Of a stretch of DNA of 64,000 nt, positions 1-8,218 are shown piece after piece; within the stretch, counting starts at the first letter, position 1, and the number at the start of each line of letters is the position of its first letter. This DNA is from CALLVY01 sp937899855. Lineage in GTDB: Bacteria > Bacteroidota > Bacteroidia > Chitinophagales > Saprospiraceae. The DNA is taken from the NCBI GenBank assembly GCA_039820405.1, contig JBCBQC010000019.1, forward strand, positions 7,533 through 71,532, read 5' to 3'. The notes below the pieces were generated by a model, which saw nothing but the letters and a program-made list of their open reading frames with translations, did not search any database and had not been told where the DNA came from. Made by a program: the position numbers and the translations under genes.

Positions 1-389
1 CTATTTTATAAGTTTGGAGGGTTCTTCAACAATGGCAAACAGTGGCAGCTAAGACCCCTCCTCGAGTTTCCCGCCCTCAATCGCTTGATGTTCGCCGGCG
101 GGACGAGGATCAGTAATTTCGCGGAACGCGGGAGCCACCTCGACGCCCTGGTATTTACCCTAAAGTGGAAACCCTACCGAGCGATCGGAGGCGGACGAAC
201 GGAAAAGGACCATCTTATCGTCGGGGTATCTGTGGATGTCAATATCTCCCCGCAGCTGGTACCCGCCACCGGAGGCTTTGGTGCTTTTGAGCTATTCGTC
301 ACCAAATACTTCAATGGCGATAGGACCAAACCGGTTTGCTGTCCTTCGTCCAACACGGAGAATCAGGTCTTTTATTAGCAGTAGGAGCC
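1..389. other. Left edge, no supported gene
   Basis: I see no convincing gene here. The longest open frame is a 97-codon plus-strand frame (85-378), with shorter minus-strand frames across the same bases; none shows a recognisable motif, signal peptide or lipobox. The minus-strand frame around 170-300 has a protein-like composition but is interrupted by stops on both sides. It could be a decayed gene or the downstream flank of the restriction operon. Confidence 0.4.
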
Positions 390-1082
390 CTACACCTTAA
401 TGTCGAGGATTTTTTGATCCAAGTCCTTCCAGTTGGGAAGGTGGCAAGCCAGTTCTGCCCAAAAGGCCTTGGAGTGGTTTTTAACCTTGGTGTGGCACAA
501 CTCGTGTACGATGAGGTAGTCAATGAGTGAAAAGGGCAATTTGATGGCTTCGGTATTGATGATGATGTTGTTGCGGGGGGTACAACTGCCCCAGCGTTTT
601 TCCATTTTTAAGAACTTGAGCTGCCCGAAGGACAAACCCGTTGCCTTGGCCCAGCGGTACACGCGGGGACTGATTTTTTCCTGGGCCTTGGTTTTGTAAA
701 ATGCGGCCACCATCGCCTGGATCGTAGCTTGTGGTTCGTCGGCGGAGGGAAGGTATATTTTAAATTTGGAGTGGTTAAAGACCAGGTACGGGGCCGCCAA
801 ATCCTTTTGAACGTAGATTTGCGTGTAGTATTTACGCCCCAAATAAGGAATGCGGGAGCCCGTGACCATCGCGCCCTCCGCCACGGAGCGAACGCGCTCC
901 AGCTTGTCCAAAATCCAACGGGCCTTTTGGAGGATGAGCTGGTTGGCTTGGGGCGTATCGATCGGCCTGCCCTTTAGGACGACGCCCTTGTGTTTCTCCA
1001 CCGTGATGTAATGAGCAGCCAAGCCTTCTTTGGGAAGAAAGGTATAATCAATCGTAGCATCTCCGTATTGTACTTTAGGCAT
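390..1082 (-). CDS. YgjP-type (SprT-like, DUF45) zinc metallopeptidase
   Basis: A 230-residue cytoplasmic protein of the YgjP/DUF45 metallopeptidase family. The zinc motif HELCH lies at residues 193-197 with a further conserved His at 203 (NHSKAFW), and the family signature WGSC precedes it near residue 154. The length is normal for the family. It is the last gene of the type I restriction operon: its ATG at 1082 overlaps the end of hsdR by 8 bp, so it is probably translationally coupled. YgjP-like genes are frequently found beside hsdR genes in other bacteria, but the role there is not established; proteolytic control of the restriction complex is an inference. The family call is secure, the role is not. 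Confidence 0.9.
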   Translation of the reverse strand: MPKVQYGDATIDYTFLPKEGLAAHYITVEKHKGVVLKGRPIDTPQANQLILQKARWILDKLERVRSVAEGAMVTGSRIPYLGRKYYTQIYVQKDLAAPYLVFNHSKFKIYLPSADEPQATIQAMVAAFYKTKAQEKISPRVYRWAKATGLSFGQLKFLKMEKRWGSCTPRNNIIINTEAIKLPFSLIDYLIVHELCHTKVKNHSKAFWAELACHLPNWKDLDQKILDIKV

Positions 1083-4000
1083 TGTTTCTTTTTGCTAACA
1101 GTTCCACCAATACTTTGGCTTTGCGACGGGCGGGCCCTTTCTCCATCTTTTCCTCCAAAATCTTACAAATCTTGTTTTCAATGACCTTCCTCACCTGGCC
1201 CTTGTCTTGCCATTCCACCAAATCCAATTCCCCCTCAATCCGAGCGAATAAAAGCCGCGTCTGGGCCTCCGCCGCTTCCGCAAAGATCACCTGCATGGAA
1301 TTGTAGACGGCCCGCTTCTGCTCGGTATCAAAACCCTTTGCTCGGCTTTCTTGATCGCCCAAGATAATGCGATCCTGCAATTCTGCGTAGTCGATCAACA
1401 ATTGCGTATTGCTGATCCGTTCTTCCTCCTTCATTTTTAACAACTCATCCAAACGCTCGGCGAGGGGTTTGAAAAAGTCCGGGTTCTGATGCGCCCCCAC
1501 TCGGATGGTATAGCGCAGGTTGTTCCGTATCTTGAGTTCCTGGGTTTCGGGCGAATCGTACTGTACTTGCGCTTTGAACTTTTCCTTGTCGATGATGGAA
1601 ATCGGTGCCTCCAGTAAGCTTTGTAGCCCACTGGCTTTTAGGTGCTCGTCGATCAGCGTCTGCAAAAGCTGGCTTTCCTCCCCCGTCGTTTTTAAGTCCT
1701 CATTGCCAGCCTCCGCATTGCGGACCCTAGCGCGCAACTCGTTAAACAGCTTAAAGTCGAATTCGTATGGCAAGCCCTTGGGATTGGGCAGCACAATGCC
1801 GACCGACTTGTTAAAACGCCGGAGCAAATTGAAAAACGCATCCCGCCGGTTGATCGGTTGTACAAAGTGGAGCGCCTTATCCAAAAACAATTCCCGCTCG
1901 TACTTGCGGTCTATCCGGACCGGCTTAAAAAAGGCGACCAAACGCGTGTGGTGCTGGTCCAGGCGGGGTACTTCCTCATTGACCTTGGTCAGAATATCGT
2001 GGGGGCGAATGTCCCCGGAAAAAATTTCCAAGGCCTCTACCAAATTACCACTAATGCCACAGTAATCCACGACGTAGCCCGCCTGCTTCCCCTTACCCGT
2101 ACGGTTGACCCGGGCCAGGGCCTGGAGCAGGTTGTGCTCCTTCAGGGGCTTATCCAGGTACAGACAGGAAGCGATGGGCACGTCGTAGCCCGTCAGCAAC
2201 ATATCGGAAACGATCAGGAAAGCCGTGTTATCGTTTTTCTTCGCACCCGATTTTTCCAACTCCGTAGCCTTTCCGTAGGGTAACTTAAAGTCCTCCGTCA
2301 CCGTTTTGATTTCCGCCATCGGCGTAAAGGGATTGGCCCGGGCCCGCTCGGGATGCGCTTGGTTCCAAGCCAAAATCTCGTGGTATTCCCGGGCGATGGG
2401 GTCCGACTTGGGGCTGCCCAAAGTGATGATCAGTTTCGATTCGTAAGCGTGGACCCCCTCGGCTTTTAAAGCCTCAAAAATACGCTTGTACTTCAGGGCT
2501 TGGGCCCGACCCGCACAAACCACCATGGCCTTGTGTCCGTCCGGGCGTATTTTTTCCCCAAAGTGCCGGAGGAGGTGCCCGGCGATGGCCTCCATCCGCT
2601 CCTTCGACCCCTGGTACTTGCGAAGGGCATCGCTTTTTAACTGGTCCCGCTTGGCCTTGGGGAGGTGGCCAAAGGTAGCCGCAAATTCCGCATCCAGGGC
2701 CTCTTTTTTTACCGCCAACTGGGCAACGCCCGCATCGTAAAACAACTCCTTGGTAGCACCATCGGCCACCGACTCCAGAATGGTGTACACATCGATGTAC
2801 TGCCCCCCGTAAAACTCCGCCAGGGTCGATTTATCCTCCTTGGAAATCGGCGTTCCGGTAAAGGCCACGAATTTCGCCCGGGGCAACATCGTTCGCATAA
2901 AGGCCGCCAAAAAACCGTACTGACTGCGGTGCGCTTCGTCGACCAATACGTAGAGGTTCTCCTTACGGGACAGTTCTTCCAAGGTGATCACTTCGCGTTC
3001 CCGCTCCACCCACTTCCCGTCGGCCTTTACCTTGGTAATCTTAGTGAGCCTCCGGCCCTCAATCCGCTTCTCGACCTTGCGGTTTTCCTTTTCTTCTTCC
3101 ACCGTTTGGTCGGCTTGCTCCGTGGCCTCCCGATCGGCTTGCTGAAACTTTTGGATGGTCGTCGTGATGATGCCGCCGTAGTCATTGCGCAAGAGCTGAT
3201 CCAGGTGAACGACGGAACTGGCCTGGTAAACGTTGGCAAAACCGACGGCGCGGAGGGTCGTAGTGATTTGGCGATCCAAGTCCTGGCGGTCGGTCATCAC
3301 CAAGACCGTCGGATTGTTAAAACCGTACTCTCGGGCCTGGAGTTTGCGGATCACGTAGGCCATCGTCAGCGACTTTCCGCTGCCCTGGGTATGCCACACC
3401 ACGCCCCCGCGGTCGTCCTGCAAACGGGCAATGGTTTGGTTGGTGGCCCGCCATTGTTGGGCCCGGGGAAGTTTTTTAATCAGCTGTCCCTCCGCCCGTT
3501 CAAAAAGTACGAAGTGTCGAATCAATTCCAGCAGGCGGCGGGGTTCAAAGAGGTAGTACAAGAGCTGATCCTGCTCGGTGGGCGCCGCGCCCAGCCCCTC
3601 CGGCCATTCCTCCGGGCGAAACTTGGCCACGGAATAAAAGGCTTTGGGCGCCGCCAGCGCCCCGTATCTGCCGTGATCGCGCCAGAGACCGACGCAAATC
3701 TGGTTGTAGTAAAACAAGCGCGGAGAATTTTTTTGATAGTACCCCAAGTCCTGGTAGGCCGAGCCCCAGGGGTCCGCAATGCCCGGCGCCTTGCACTCGA
3801 TTACCGCCACCGGAAGGCCATTGAGGTAGACCACGATATCGGGAATGGAATGGGTATACTTTCCCCGGTAGCTCATCTGATTGACCACCAGAAAATCGTT
3901 GTTCGCGGGGTGCTGAAAGTCGATGTAGCGAACCGGAATAAAGGTTTCCTGCCCCGCCACGACTTGCTTGACGCTATACGCCTCCCCCCGGATCCGCTCC

Positions 4001-4254
4001 CATACCTTTTGGTTGATCTCCAGGAGGGAGTTGCCGGTCACACTGGTCAACTGCCCCAGCGCCCTTTCCACATTCTCGGGACTGATCCAGGGGTTGATGG
4101 TTTGTAAAGCCCGGCGCAGACGATCCAGGAGGAGGACCTCGCTAGTGTTGGCGCGTTCTTGGGTACGCGGACTGGTCTGGTACTGATAGCCCAGTTGCCG
4201 CAGGAGGTCAAGGGCGGGTTTTTCGCTCTGGAGGTATTCGGGGGAGTAGGACAT
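1075..4254 (-). CDS. hsdR: Type I restriction enzyme, R (motor/nuclease) subunit
   Basis: A 1059-residue HsdR subunit, which translocates DNA and cuts it when the HsdM/HsdS complex meets an unmodified site. The N-terminal PD-(D/E)xK nuclease shows PDIVVYLNG followed by the ECK triad (Asp139, Glu153, Lys155). The SF2 motor follows: Walker A HTQGSGKS (288-295), DEAH (439-442), motif III FTGTP, and motif VI QALARVNRTGKGK. The C-terminal region is helical and should bind HsdM. The length matches complete family members and no frameshift is seen. It starts 2 bp after the hsdS stop and overlaps the metallopeptidase gene by 8 bp, so the operon reads hsdM-hsdS-hsdR-ygjP. Confidence 0.97.
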   Translation of the reverse strand: MSYSPEYLQSEKPALDLLRQLGYQYQTSPRTQERANTSEVLLLDRLRRALQTINPWISPENVERALGQLTSVTGNSLLEINQKVWERIRGEAYSVKQVVAGQETFIPVRYIDFQHPANNDFLVVNQMSYRGKYTHSIPDIVVYLNGLPVAVIECKAPGIADPWGSAYQDLGYYQKNSPRLFYYNQICVGLWRDHGRYGALAAPKAFYSVAKFRPEEWPEGLGAAPTEQDQLLYYLFEPRRLLELIRHFVLFERAEGQLIKKLPRAQQWRATNQTIARLQDDRGGVVWHTQGSGKSLTMAYVIRKLQAREYGFNNPTVLVMTDRQDLDRQITTTLRAVGFANVYQASSVVHLDQLLRNDYGGIITTTIQKFQQADREATEQADQTVEEEKENRKVEKRIEGRRLTKITKVKADGKWVEREREVITLEELSRKENLYVLVDEAHRSQYGFLAAFMRTMLPRAKFVAFTGTPISKEDKSTLAEFYGGQYIDVYTILESVADGATKELFYDAGVAQLAVKKEALDAEFAATFGHLPKAKRDQLKSDALRKYQGSKERMEAIAGHLLRHFGEKIRPDGHKAMVVCAGRAQALKYKRIFEALKAEGVHAYESKLIITLGSPKSDPIAREYHEILAWNQAHPERARANPFTPMAEIKTVTEDFKLPYGKATELEKSGAKKNDNTAFLIVSDMLLTGYDVPIASCLYLDKPLKEHNLLQALARVNRTGKGKQAGYVVDYCGISGNLVEALEIFSGDIRPHDILTKVNEEVPRLDQHHTRLVAFFKPVRIDRKYERELFLDKALHFVQPINRRDAFFNLLRRFNKSVGIVLPNPKGLPYEFDFKLFNELRARVRNAEAGNEDLKTTGEESQLLQTLIDEHLKASGLQSLLEAPISIIDKEKFKAQVQYDSPETQELKIRNNLRYTIRVGAHQNPDFFKPLAERLDELLKMKEEERISNTQLLIDYAELQDRIILGDQESRAKGFDTEQKRAVYNSMQVIFAEAAEAQTRLLFARIEGELDLVEWQDKGQVRKVIENKICKILEEKMEKGPARRKAKVLVELLAKRNNA

Positions 4255-4256
4255 GG

Positions 4257-5528
4257 CTAGGGGCTTGGTGAAACGCGAATCTTGCCCGTCAGCAATTGCT
4301 GCATCAGGCCTTTTTTCAACTCGCGGTAGGCCGCTTGCTTGGCCTGGAGCATGTCGATCTTCTCGTCCGCGGTGGAAAGGATTTGGGCAATTTTTTCTTG
4401 TTCGGGGAGGGGGGGAATAATAATTTTCATTTTTTGAAGTACTTTGGCTCCAATATTTTTTTGAGCCCCTCCAGCTTGACCGGAGGCAAAAAAGCTTTTA
4501 CCCAAATCTGAGTTAATATAATAGCAAAGAAAATCACTGGTTATAATTTCTTTAAACCTTCTTACTATGAGAGTGGTAAATGATTGGCAATTTTCTAATT
4601 CAGGAGGGACAACAGCACTTATTCCTGGGTAGCCTGTTCTGACAGTCAAGATATCTCCCGCTCTCAGCCTTTTAGACTTATGCTGAATTTCGTACTCTTT
4701 GTCAACCATCAGAATATCATCAAGAACTATTTTTCCCGACTTTATATTTTGATTTCTAATTAATAGAACTCCATGATCAGTATAGGCGTGAGTAGCTGAT
4801 GAAGCTATCCCAACGAAACATTTTGCAAAGCTTGATAACTCAACCACCTCCCACGCCTCCGGCACTTCCCCCAGCGCCGTCTCCTTAAAACGCGTATGCC
4901 CAATGCCCCGGGTCAAGAGCCTTTGCAGCAGCCCTTTTTTCAAGACCCGCGCCTGTTCGATTTGCGCCCCAATGGCTTCGATTTTACGATCGACCGTGGA
5001 GAGGATGCGGGCGATTTTTTCTTGTTCGGGGAGGGGGGGGAGAGGGATCTTTACAGAAGCGATTCCTTTGGAATAAATATGAATTACTGAGCTGCCTTGG
5101 CCAAGTTTTCTTCTTTGGATATCAACTCCTCGTAAGTTCCACACATAAGTTAGATATAGAGGAAACCCATCTTCAATCCTAAGAATTATTATGTCTCCAC
5201 CTGCAAATGCTTCTATTGTATGGTTAAATAAAACTGCTTTTCCAATATCGTCAATAGTTTCACCAGAGCCAGCAAATAACAAATCGCCTTTTTCAATCCT
5301 GAAACTTTTATCTGCAATTTCCCTACTAACAAAGGAATGGAATTTTTTGATGACAAAATCATGCTTAGTATATATTTCACCATAACGGACGCAGGGTATT
5401 CCGGTCTCTGATAATTCGCTTTTTGATATTCCTTTTCCTTTGTAAAAAGTCCCTACTTCCCCCAGTGCAGAAATGTCCCACTCCTCCGGCAATTCCCCCA
5501 GTTCCGTCATTTTATAACCCGCCTTCAT
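4257..5528 (-). CDS. hsdS: Type I restriction enzyme, specificity subunit
   Basis: A 423-residue HsdS with the usual two-fold layout: target recognition domain 1, conserved helix 1, recognition domain 2, conserved helix 2. Each conserved segment carries the motif PLPEQEKIA followed by ILST and a long helix. The protein sets the two halves of the DNA site recognised by the methylase and nuclease. Its ATG overlaps the hsdM stop by 4 bp (ATGA). The two recognition domains (roughly 4425-4840 and 5050-5470 in DNA) are visibly AT-rich against GC-rich conserved helices, as expected if these domains are exchanged horizontally. Target sequence cannot be read from the protein. Confidence 0.96.
   Translation of the reverse strand: MKAGYKMTELGELPEEWDISALGEVGTFYKGKGISKSELSETGIPCVRYGEIYTKHDFVIKKFHSFVSREIADKSFRIEKGDLLFAGSGETIDDIGKAVLFNHTIEAFAGGDIIILRIEDGFPLYLTYVWNLRGVDIQRRKLGQGSSVIHIYSKGIASVKIPLPPLPEQEKIARILSTVDRKIEAIGAQIEQARVLKKGLLQRLLTRGIGHTRFKETALGEVPEAWEVVELSSFAKCFVGIASSATHAYTDHGVLLIRNQNIKSGKIVLDDILMVDKEYEIQHKSKRLRAGDILTVRTGYPGISAVVPPELENCQSFTTLIVRRFKEIITSDFLCYYINSDLGKSFFASGQAGGAQKNIGAKVLQKMKIIIPPLPEQEKIAQILSTADEKIDMLQAKQAAYRELKKGLMQQLLTGKIRVSPSP
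4385..5040 (-). repeat. Near-identical 31-bp direct repeat within hsdS
   Basis: Two copies, 4385-4415 and 5009-5040, differ by one base and one extra G in the run. Both encode the PPLPEQEKIA stretch of the two conserved regions of HsdS, about 624 bp apart (a multiple of 3). Each ends in a run of seven or eight G on the plus strand (C on the coding strand). Homologous recombination between such repeats, or slippage in the C tract, are known routes to altered HsdS specificity in other species; whether it happens here is inference. Confidence 0.8.
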
Positions 5529-7084
5529 ATCCCCAACTCCTTTAAAAAGCCCGCTAATTTTTTATCGATCGCCCGCTCCTGCTTCTCCAGGTCCGCAATC
5601 GTTTGTTGTACGGCGGCCAGGTCCACCTCCGGCTCGGGTTCGCTGGTATCGATGTAGCGGGAAATGTTGAGATTGTAATCGTTTTCCTTGATTTCCGCGA
5701 GGGGCACCAGTCGCAGGTACTTGTCCACCTCGGTTTGGGCCTCGTAAGCCGTTACGATTTTTTCCAGGTGTTCGTCCAGCAGTTCGTTTTGGTTTTTGTT
5801 TTCTTTAAAATCTTGGCTGGCGTCGATGATCAGGACTTTGTTTTTCAGGGCCGCCGTCTTTTGCTTGCTCATGATCCAGATGGAGGCGGGAATCCCCGTA
5901 TTGTAGAAGAGCGCCGGCGGTAGGCCCACGATGCCTTCGATGAGGTCGTCCTCCAGCAGTTTGCTCCGAATTTTGCCCTCGGCGCCGCCCCGGAAGAGGG
6001 TACCGTGGGGCAGGATCACGCCCAGCTTGCCATCCTGCTTGAGTACGGCCAGCATGTGTTGTAAAAAGGCCAGGTCGGCGTAGCCCCGGGGGGGAATGCC
6101 GTATTTAAAGCGGCTCCATTTTTTGTCGATTACTATCTTATTGTAATTGGGGCTGATCTTTTTCTCCTTCCCATCCTTGCCCACTTTGATTTGGACATCG
6201 GTTTCGGCGGGGGTCCACCAGAACTTTTGGGAAAAGGGCGGATTGGCGATGACCCGATCGAAGAGCATCAGCTTCCCCTGGCAGTCATAGTGTTCGGGGC
6301 TCGTCAGCGTATCTCCTTTTTCGATTTGGGCGTCCAGAAAATTGTGCAGGATCAAATTGAGCTTGGCGATGGCCCAGGTCCCCAGATTTTTTTCCTGTCC
6401 GTAGAGCGAGATGTTGATGTTTTTGCCCACCTTCCCCTGGGGCAGCTTGGCCACGTACCGCGCCGATTCGATGAGCATCCCACCGGAGCCGCAGGTGGGA
6501 TCGTAGACCTTATTTCTGGGCTGGGGCTTGATCAGTTGGACGATCAGTTTGACCACGCCACGGGGGCTGTAAAATTCGCCGCCCTTTTTTCCGGCATCAT
6601 CCGCAAACTGCTTGATGAGGTATTCGTAGGCATCGCCCAGGATATCGGGTTTGTAAAGATCGGCATTGCGCAGCGAATATTGATTGAAATGGCGAAGGAG
6701 TCTTTGTAGCACCTCATCACTCAATTTTTCCTTATCGCCAAACTTGGTGGCGGTCATCACCCCTTCCAAAAAGGTGTTTTCCCGTTCGATGGCGGCAAAG
6801 GCCTTATCCAGCGCAACGCCAATGCTTTCGGTTTCCTTTTTGATCTCCTCCCAACGCGCCTCGGGGGGTACTTTGAAGTAAGGGTCGTTTTCGGCATCCT
6901 CGCGGCTCAGGCCTTCCCGCTCCATGATACTTTCCACTTCCTCCGCAAATACATCGTTGGCCCTTTTTAAAAAGAGCAGCCCAAAAATGTAATTTTTAAA
7001 GTCGGAGCTGTCAATGCTCCCCCGCAATATATTCGCCGAATCCCAGAGCCAGGATTCGAGGGTATCCAAAGCAAGTTTGGTCAT
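5525..7084 (-). CDS. hsdM: Type I restriction enzyme, methyltransferase subunit
   Basis: A 519-residue N6-adenine DNA methyltransferase of the HsdM type. An N-terminal helical domain is followed by the SAM-binding motif DPTCGSGGML and the catalytic motif IANPPFS. With HsdS it forms the modification methylase, and with HsdR the restriction complex. It is first in the operon, starting at an ATG at 7084, and overlaps hsdS by 4 bp. The gene looks complete with all key motifs, so the host should carry the matching N6-methyladenine pattern. Confidence 0.97.
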   Translation of the reverse strand: MTKLALDTLESWLWDSANILRGSIDSSDFKNYIFGLLFLKRANDVFAEEVESIMEREGLSREDAENDPYFKVPPEARWEEIKKETESIGVALDKAFAAIERENTFLEGVMTATKFGDKEKLSDEVLQRLLRHFNQYSLRNADLYKPDILGDAYEYLIKQFADDAGKKGGEFYSPRGVVKLIVQLIKPQPRNKVYDPTCGSGGMLIESARYVAKLPQGKVGKNINISLYGQEKNLGTWAIAKLNLILHNFLDAQIEKGDTLTSPEHYDCQGKLMLFDRVIANPPFSQKFWWTPAETDVQIKVGKDGKEKKISPNYNKIVIDKKWSRFKYGIPPRGYADLAFLQHMLAVLKQDGKLGVILPHGTLFRGGAEGKIRSKLLEDDLIEGIVGLPPALFYNTGIPASIWIMSKQKTAALKNKVLIIDASQDFKENKNQNELLDEHLEKIVTAYEAQTEVDKYLRLVPLAEIKENDYNLNISRYIDTSEPEPEVDLAAVQQTIADLEKQERAIDKKLAGFLKELGI

Positions 7085-7408
7085 AATGTGAGTTGGTCAA
7101 TTGTATGGATTTGAAAATTTTGAAGACACGGTCCCCAAAGTTTCCAGAACGGCAGCAAGATAGTAAAATAACAACTATCCACCTCCAAACCACCCTTCCC
7201 TCCAAACGCTGTCACTCTTTTTTTCCACTAAATCCCATCCATTCTTTGGTAGACCAATAGCTTTTTCCTACCTTTTGCCCCGTAAAGTAAAGCACCGCGG
7301 GCAACGACCAAAGCCAAACCCCTTGCCCCCTACATTGACCGTTTTCCCGACTGACCCCCTGGCCCGGGAAGTACCTGCTTCCGGGACGGTGTACACCGCA
7401 ACCAGCCG
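7085..7408. other. Divergent intergenic region
   Basis: About 320 bp between hsdM (minus) and the histidine-rich gene (plus). It should contain both promoters. On the minus strand a TATCTTGC element lies near 7157-7164, one or two bases from the Bacteroidota -7 consensus TAnnTTTG. No gene or strong hairpin was recognised. Confidence 0.4.
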
Positions 7409-7882
7409 TTGCCCAATAGCAACCGACCTTTACGACCGGCATCGAAGTACCCTACTTTTATTCAGCTCATTCCTCAAAGCACCCCCATCAACACCCGGCA
7501 AAAATATGGCCTCTTAGGACTGCTGTTTGTGCTGCTGTCCGGCTCCCTGTACCAGGGTGCCCTAGAGCTGGCTCACTTCTTTTGCCACTCCGGTCGTGCC
7601 GACCACACCCTGGCCTCCCACGCCACCGATGACCACCATCGGTCCCACCATCACGATTCCCTACTGAGCGCTCACCTGGCCCTGAGCTGGCACAAATCGC
7701 TGTGCCCCCATCGCCAGCCCACGAGCGCCACCGTCAAAAAATACCAACTTTATCCAAGTACGACCGCGGACCAAGCCTGGCCTACCTCGGATTCCCTACC
7801 CTACCGTAGGCCCCCTTACCAAAACGTGTGGGTACCCGTCCTCCTCGTACGTCCCCTGATCGATCCCCCCGACCCCGTTTGA
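7409..7882 (+). CDS. His-rich single-pass membrane protein, unknown
   Basis: A small protein of about 157 residues. It shows one hydrophobic segment (residues about 33-50, LLGLLFVLLSGSLYQG) followed by a histidine-rich stretch with about 12 His and two Cys in some 48 residues, then a proline-rich tail ending RPLIDPPDPV. No ATG occurs in frame, so the start is uncertain; the TTG at 7409 is the outermost choice. Small His/Cys proteins just upstream of TonB receptors are common in Bacteroidota, and this one resembles that class only loosely. Metal binding is inferred from composition and from the neighbouring receptor and His-rich lipoprotein. It could alternatively be a periplasmic or inner-membrane metal sensor. 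Confidence 0.55.
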   Translation: MPNSNRPLRPASKYPTFIQLIPQSTPINTRQKYGLLGLLFVLLSGSLYQGALELAHFFCHSGRADHTLASHATDDHHRSHHHDSLLSAHLALSWHKSLCPHRQPTSATVKKYQLYPSTTADQAWPTSDSLPYRRPPYQNVWVPVLLVRPLIDPPDPV

Positions 7883-8218
7883 GCCCTTCCCACCTTGTCG
7901 TCCGCGTCCCCGACCGGTCGCAAGACAGCCTATACTTTCTTGGTCGCTGATCCGAGTCCGGCTTTCCCAAAAAAACGCCAGGTGAATGCCTCATTGCAGC
8001 ACCTGTATCCACCGATGGCCGCCTGGGGTACCCCATTCCGTACCCGGCCATCCTCTCCACTATTCGGATCGGCCACGCCAAGTCCTTTTGAAGTCATCAA
8101 GCTTTGGCCACCAGAACGCTGCGCAACGGTGCAGCGGCTACGGCTCTTGGTTTACCCTACGGCAAGCACTCCCCGTGAGGCAGTACGTTTATGGGGCCAA
8201 AGCACCAACACTACCATT
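7883..8218 (+). other. Leader region of the TonB receptor gene
   Basis: About 336 bp between the His-rich gene and the likely receptor start. The receptor frame is open through this region (to 7895), but the translation has no domain character and would put a long tail before the signal peptide, so I treat it as untranslated. I looked for cobalamin riboswitch boxes because of the receptor downstream and did not find them. Confidence 0.45.

Noticed and set aside
2665..4107. A 480-codon open frame on the plus strand opposite hsdR
   Set aside because: It is a shadow of the GC-rich hsdR gene, whose motifs are all intact; the plus frame shows no motif.
7895..8218. An N-terminal extension of the TonB receptor in the same frame
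   Set aside because: The translation has no domain character and would bury the signal peptide more than 100 residues inside. The ATG at 8219 directly precedes a clean signal peptide.
7883..8218. A cobalamin riboswitch before the TonB receptor
   Set aside because: I looked for the B12 box and the GCCACTG-type core; only a loose GCCAGGTGAATGCC is present.
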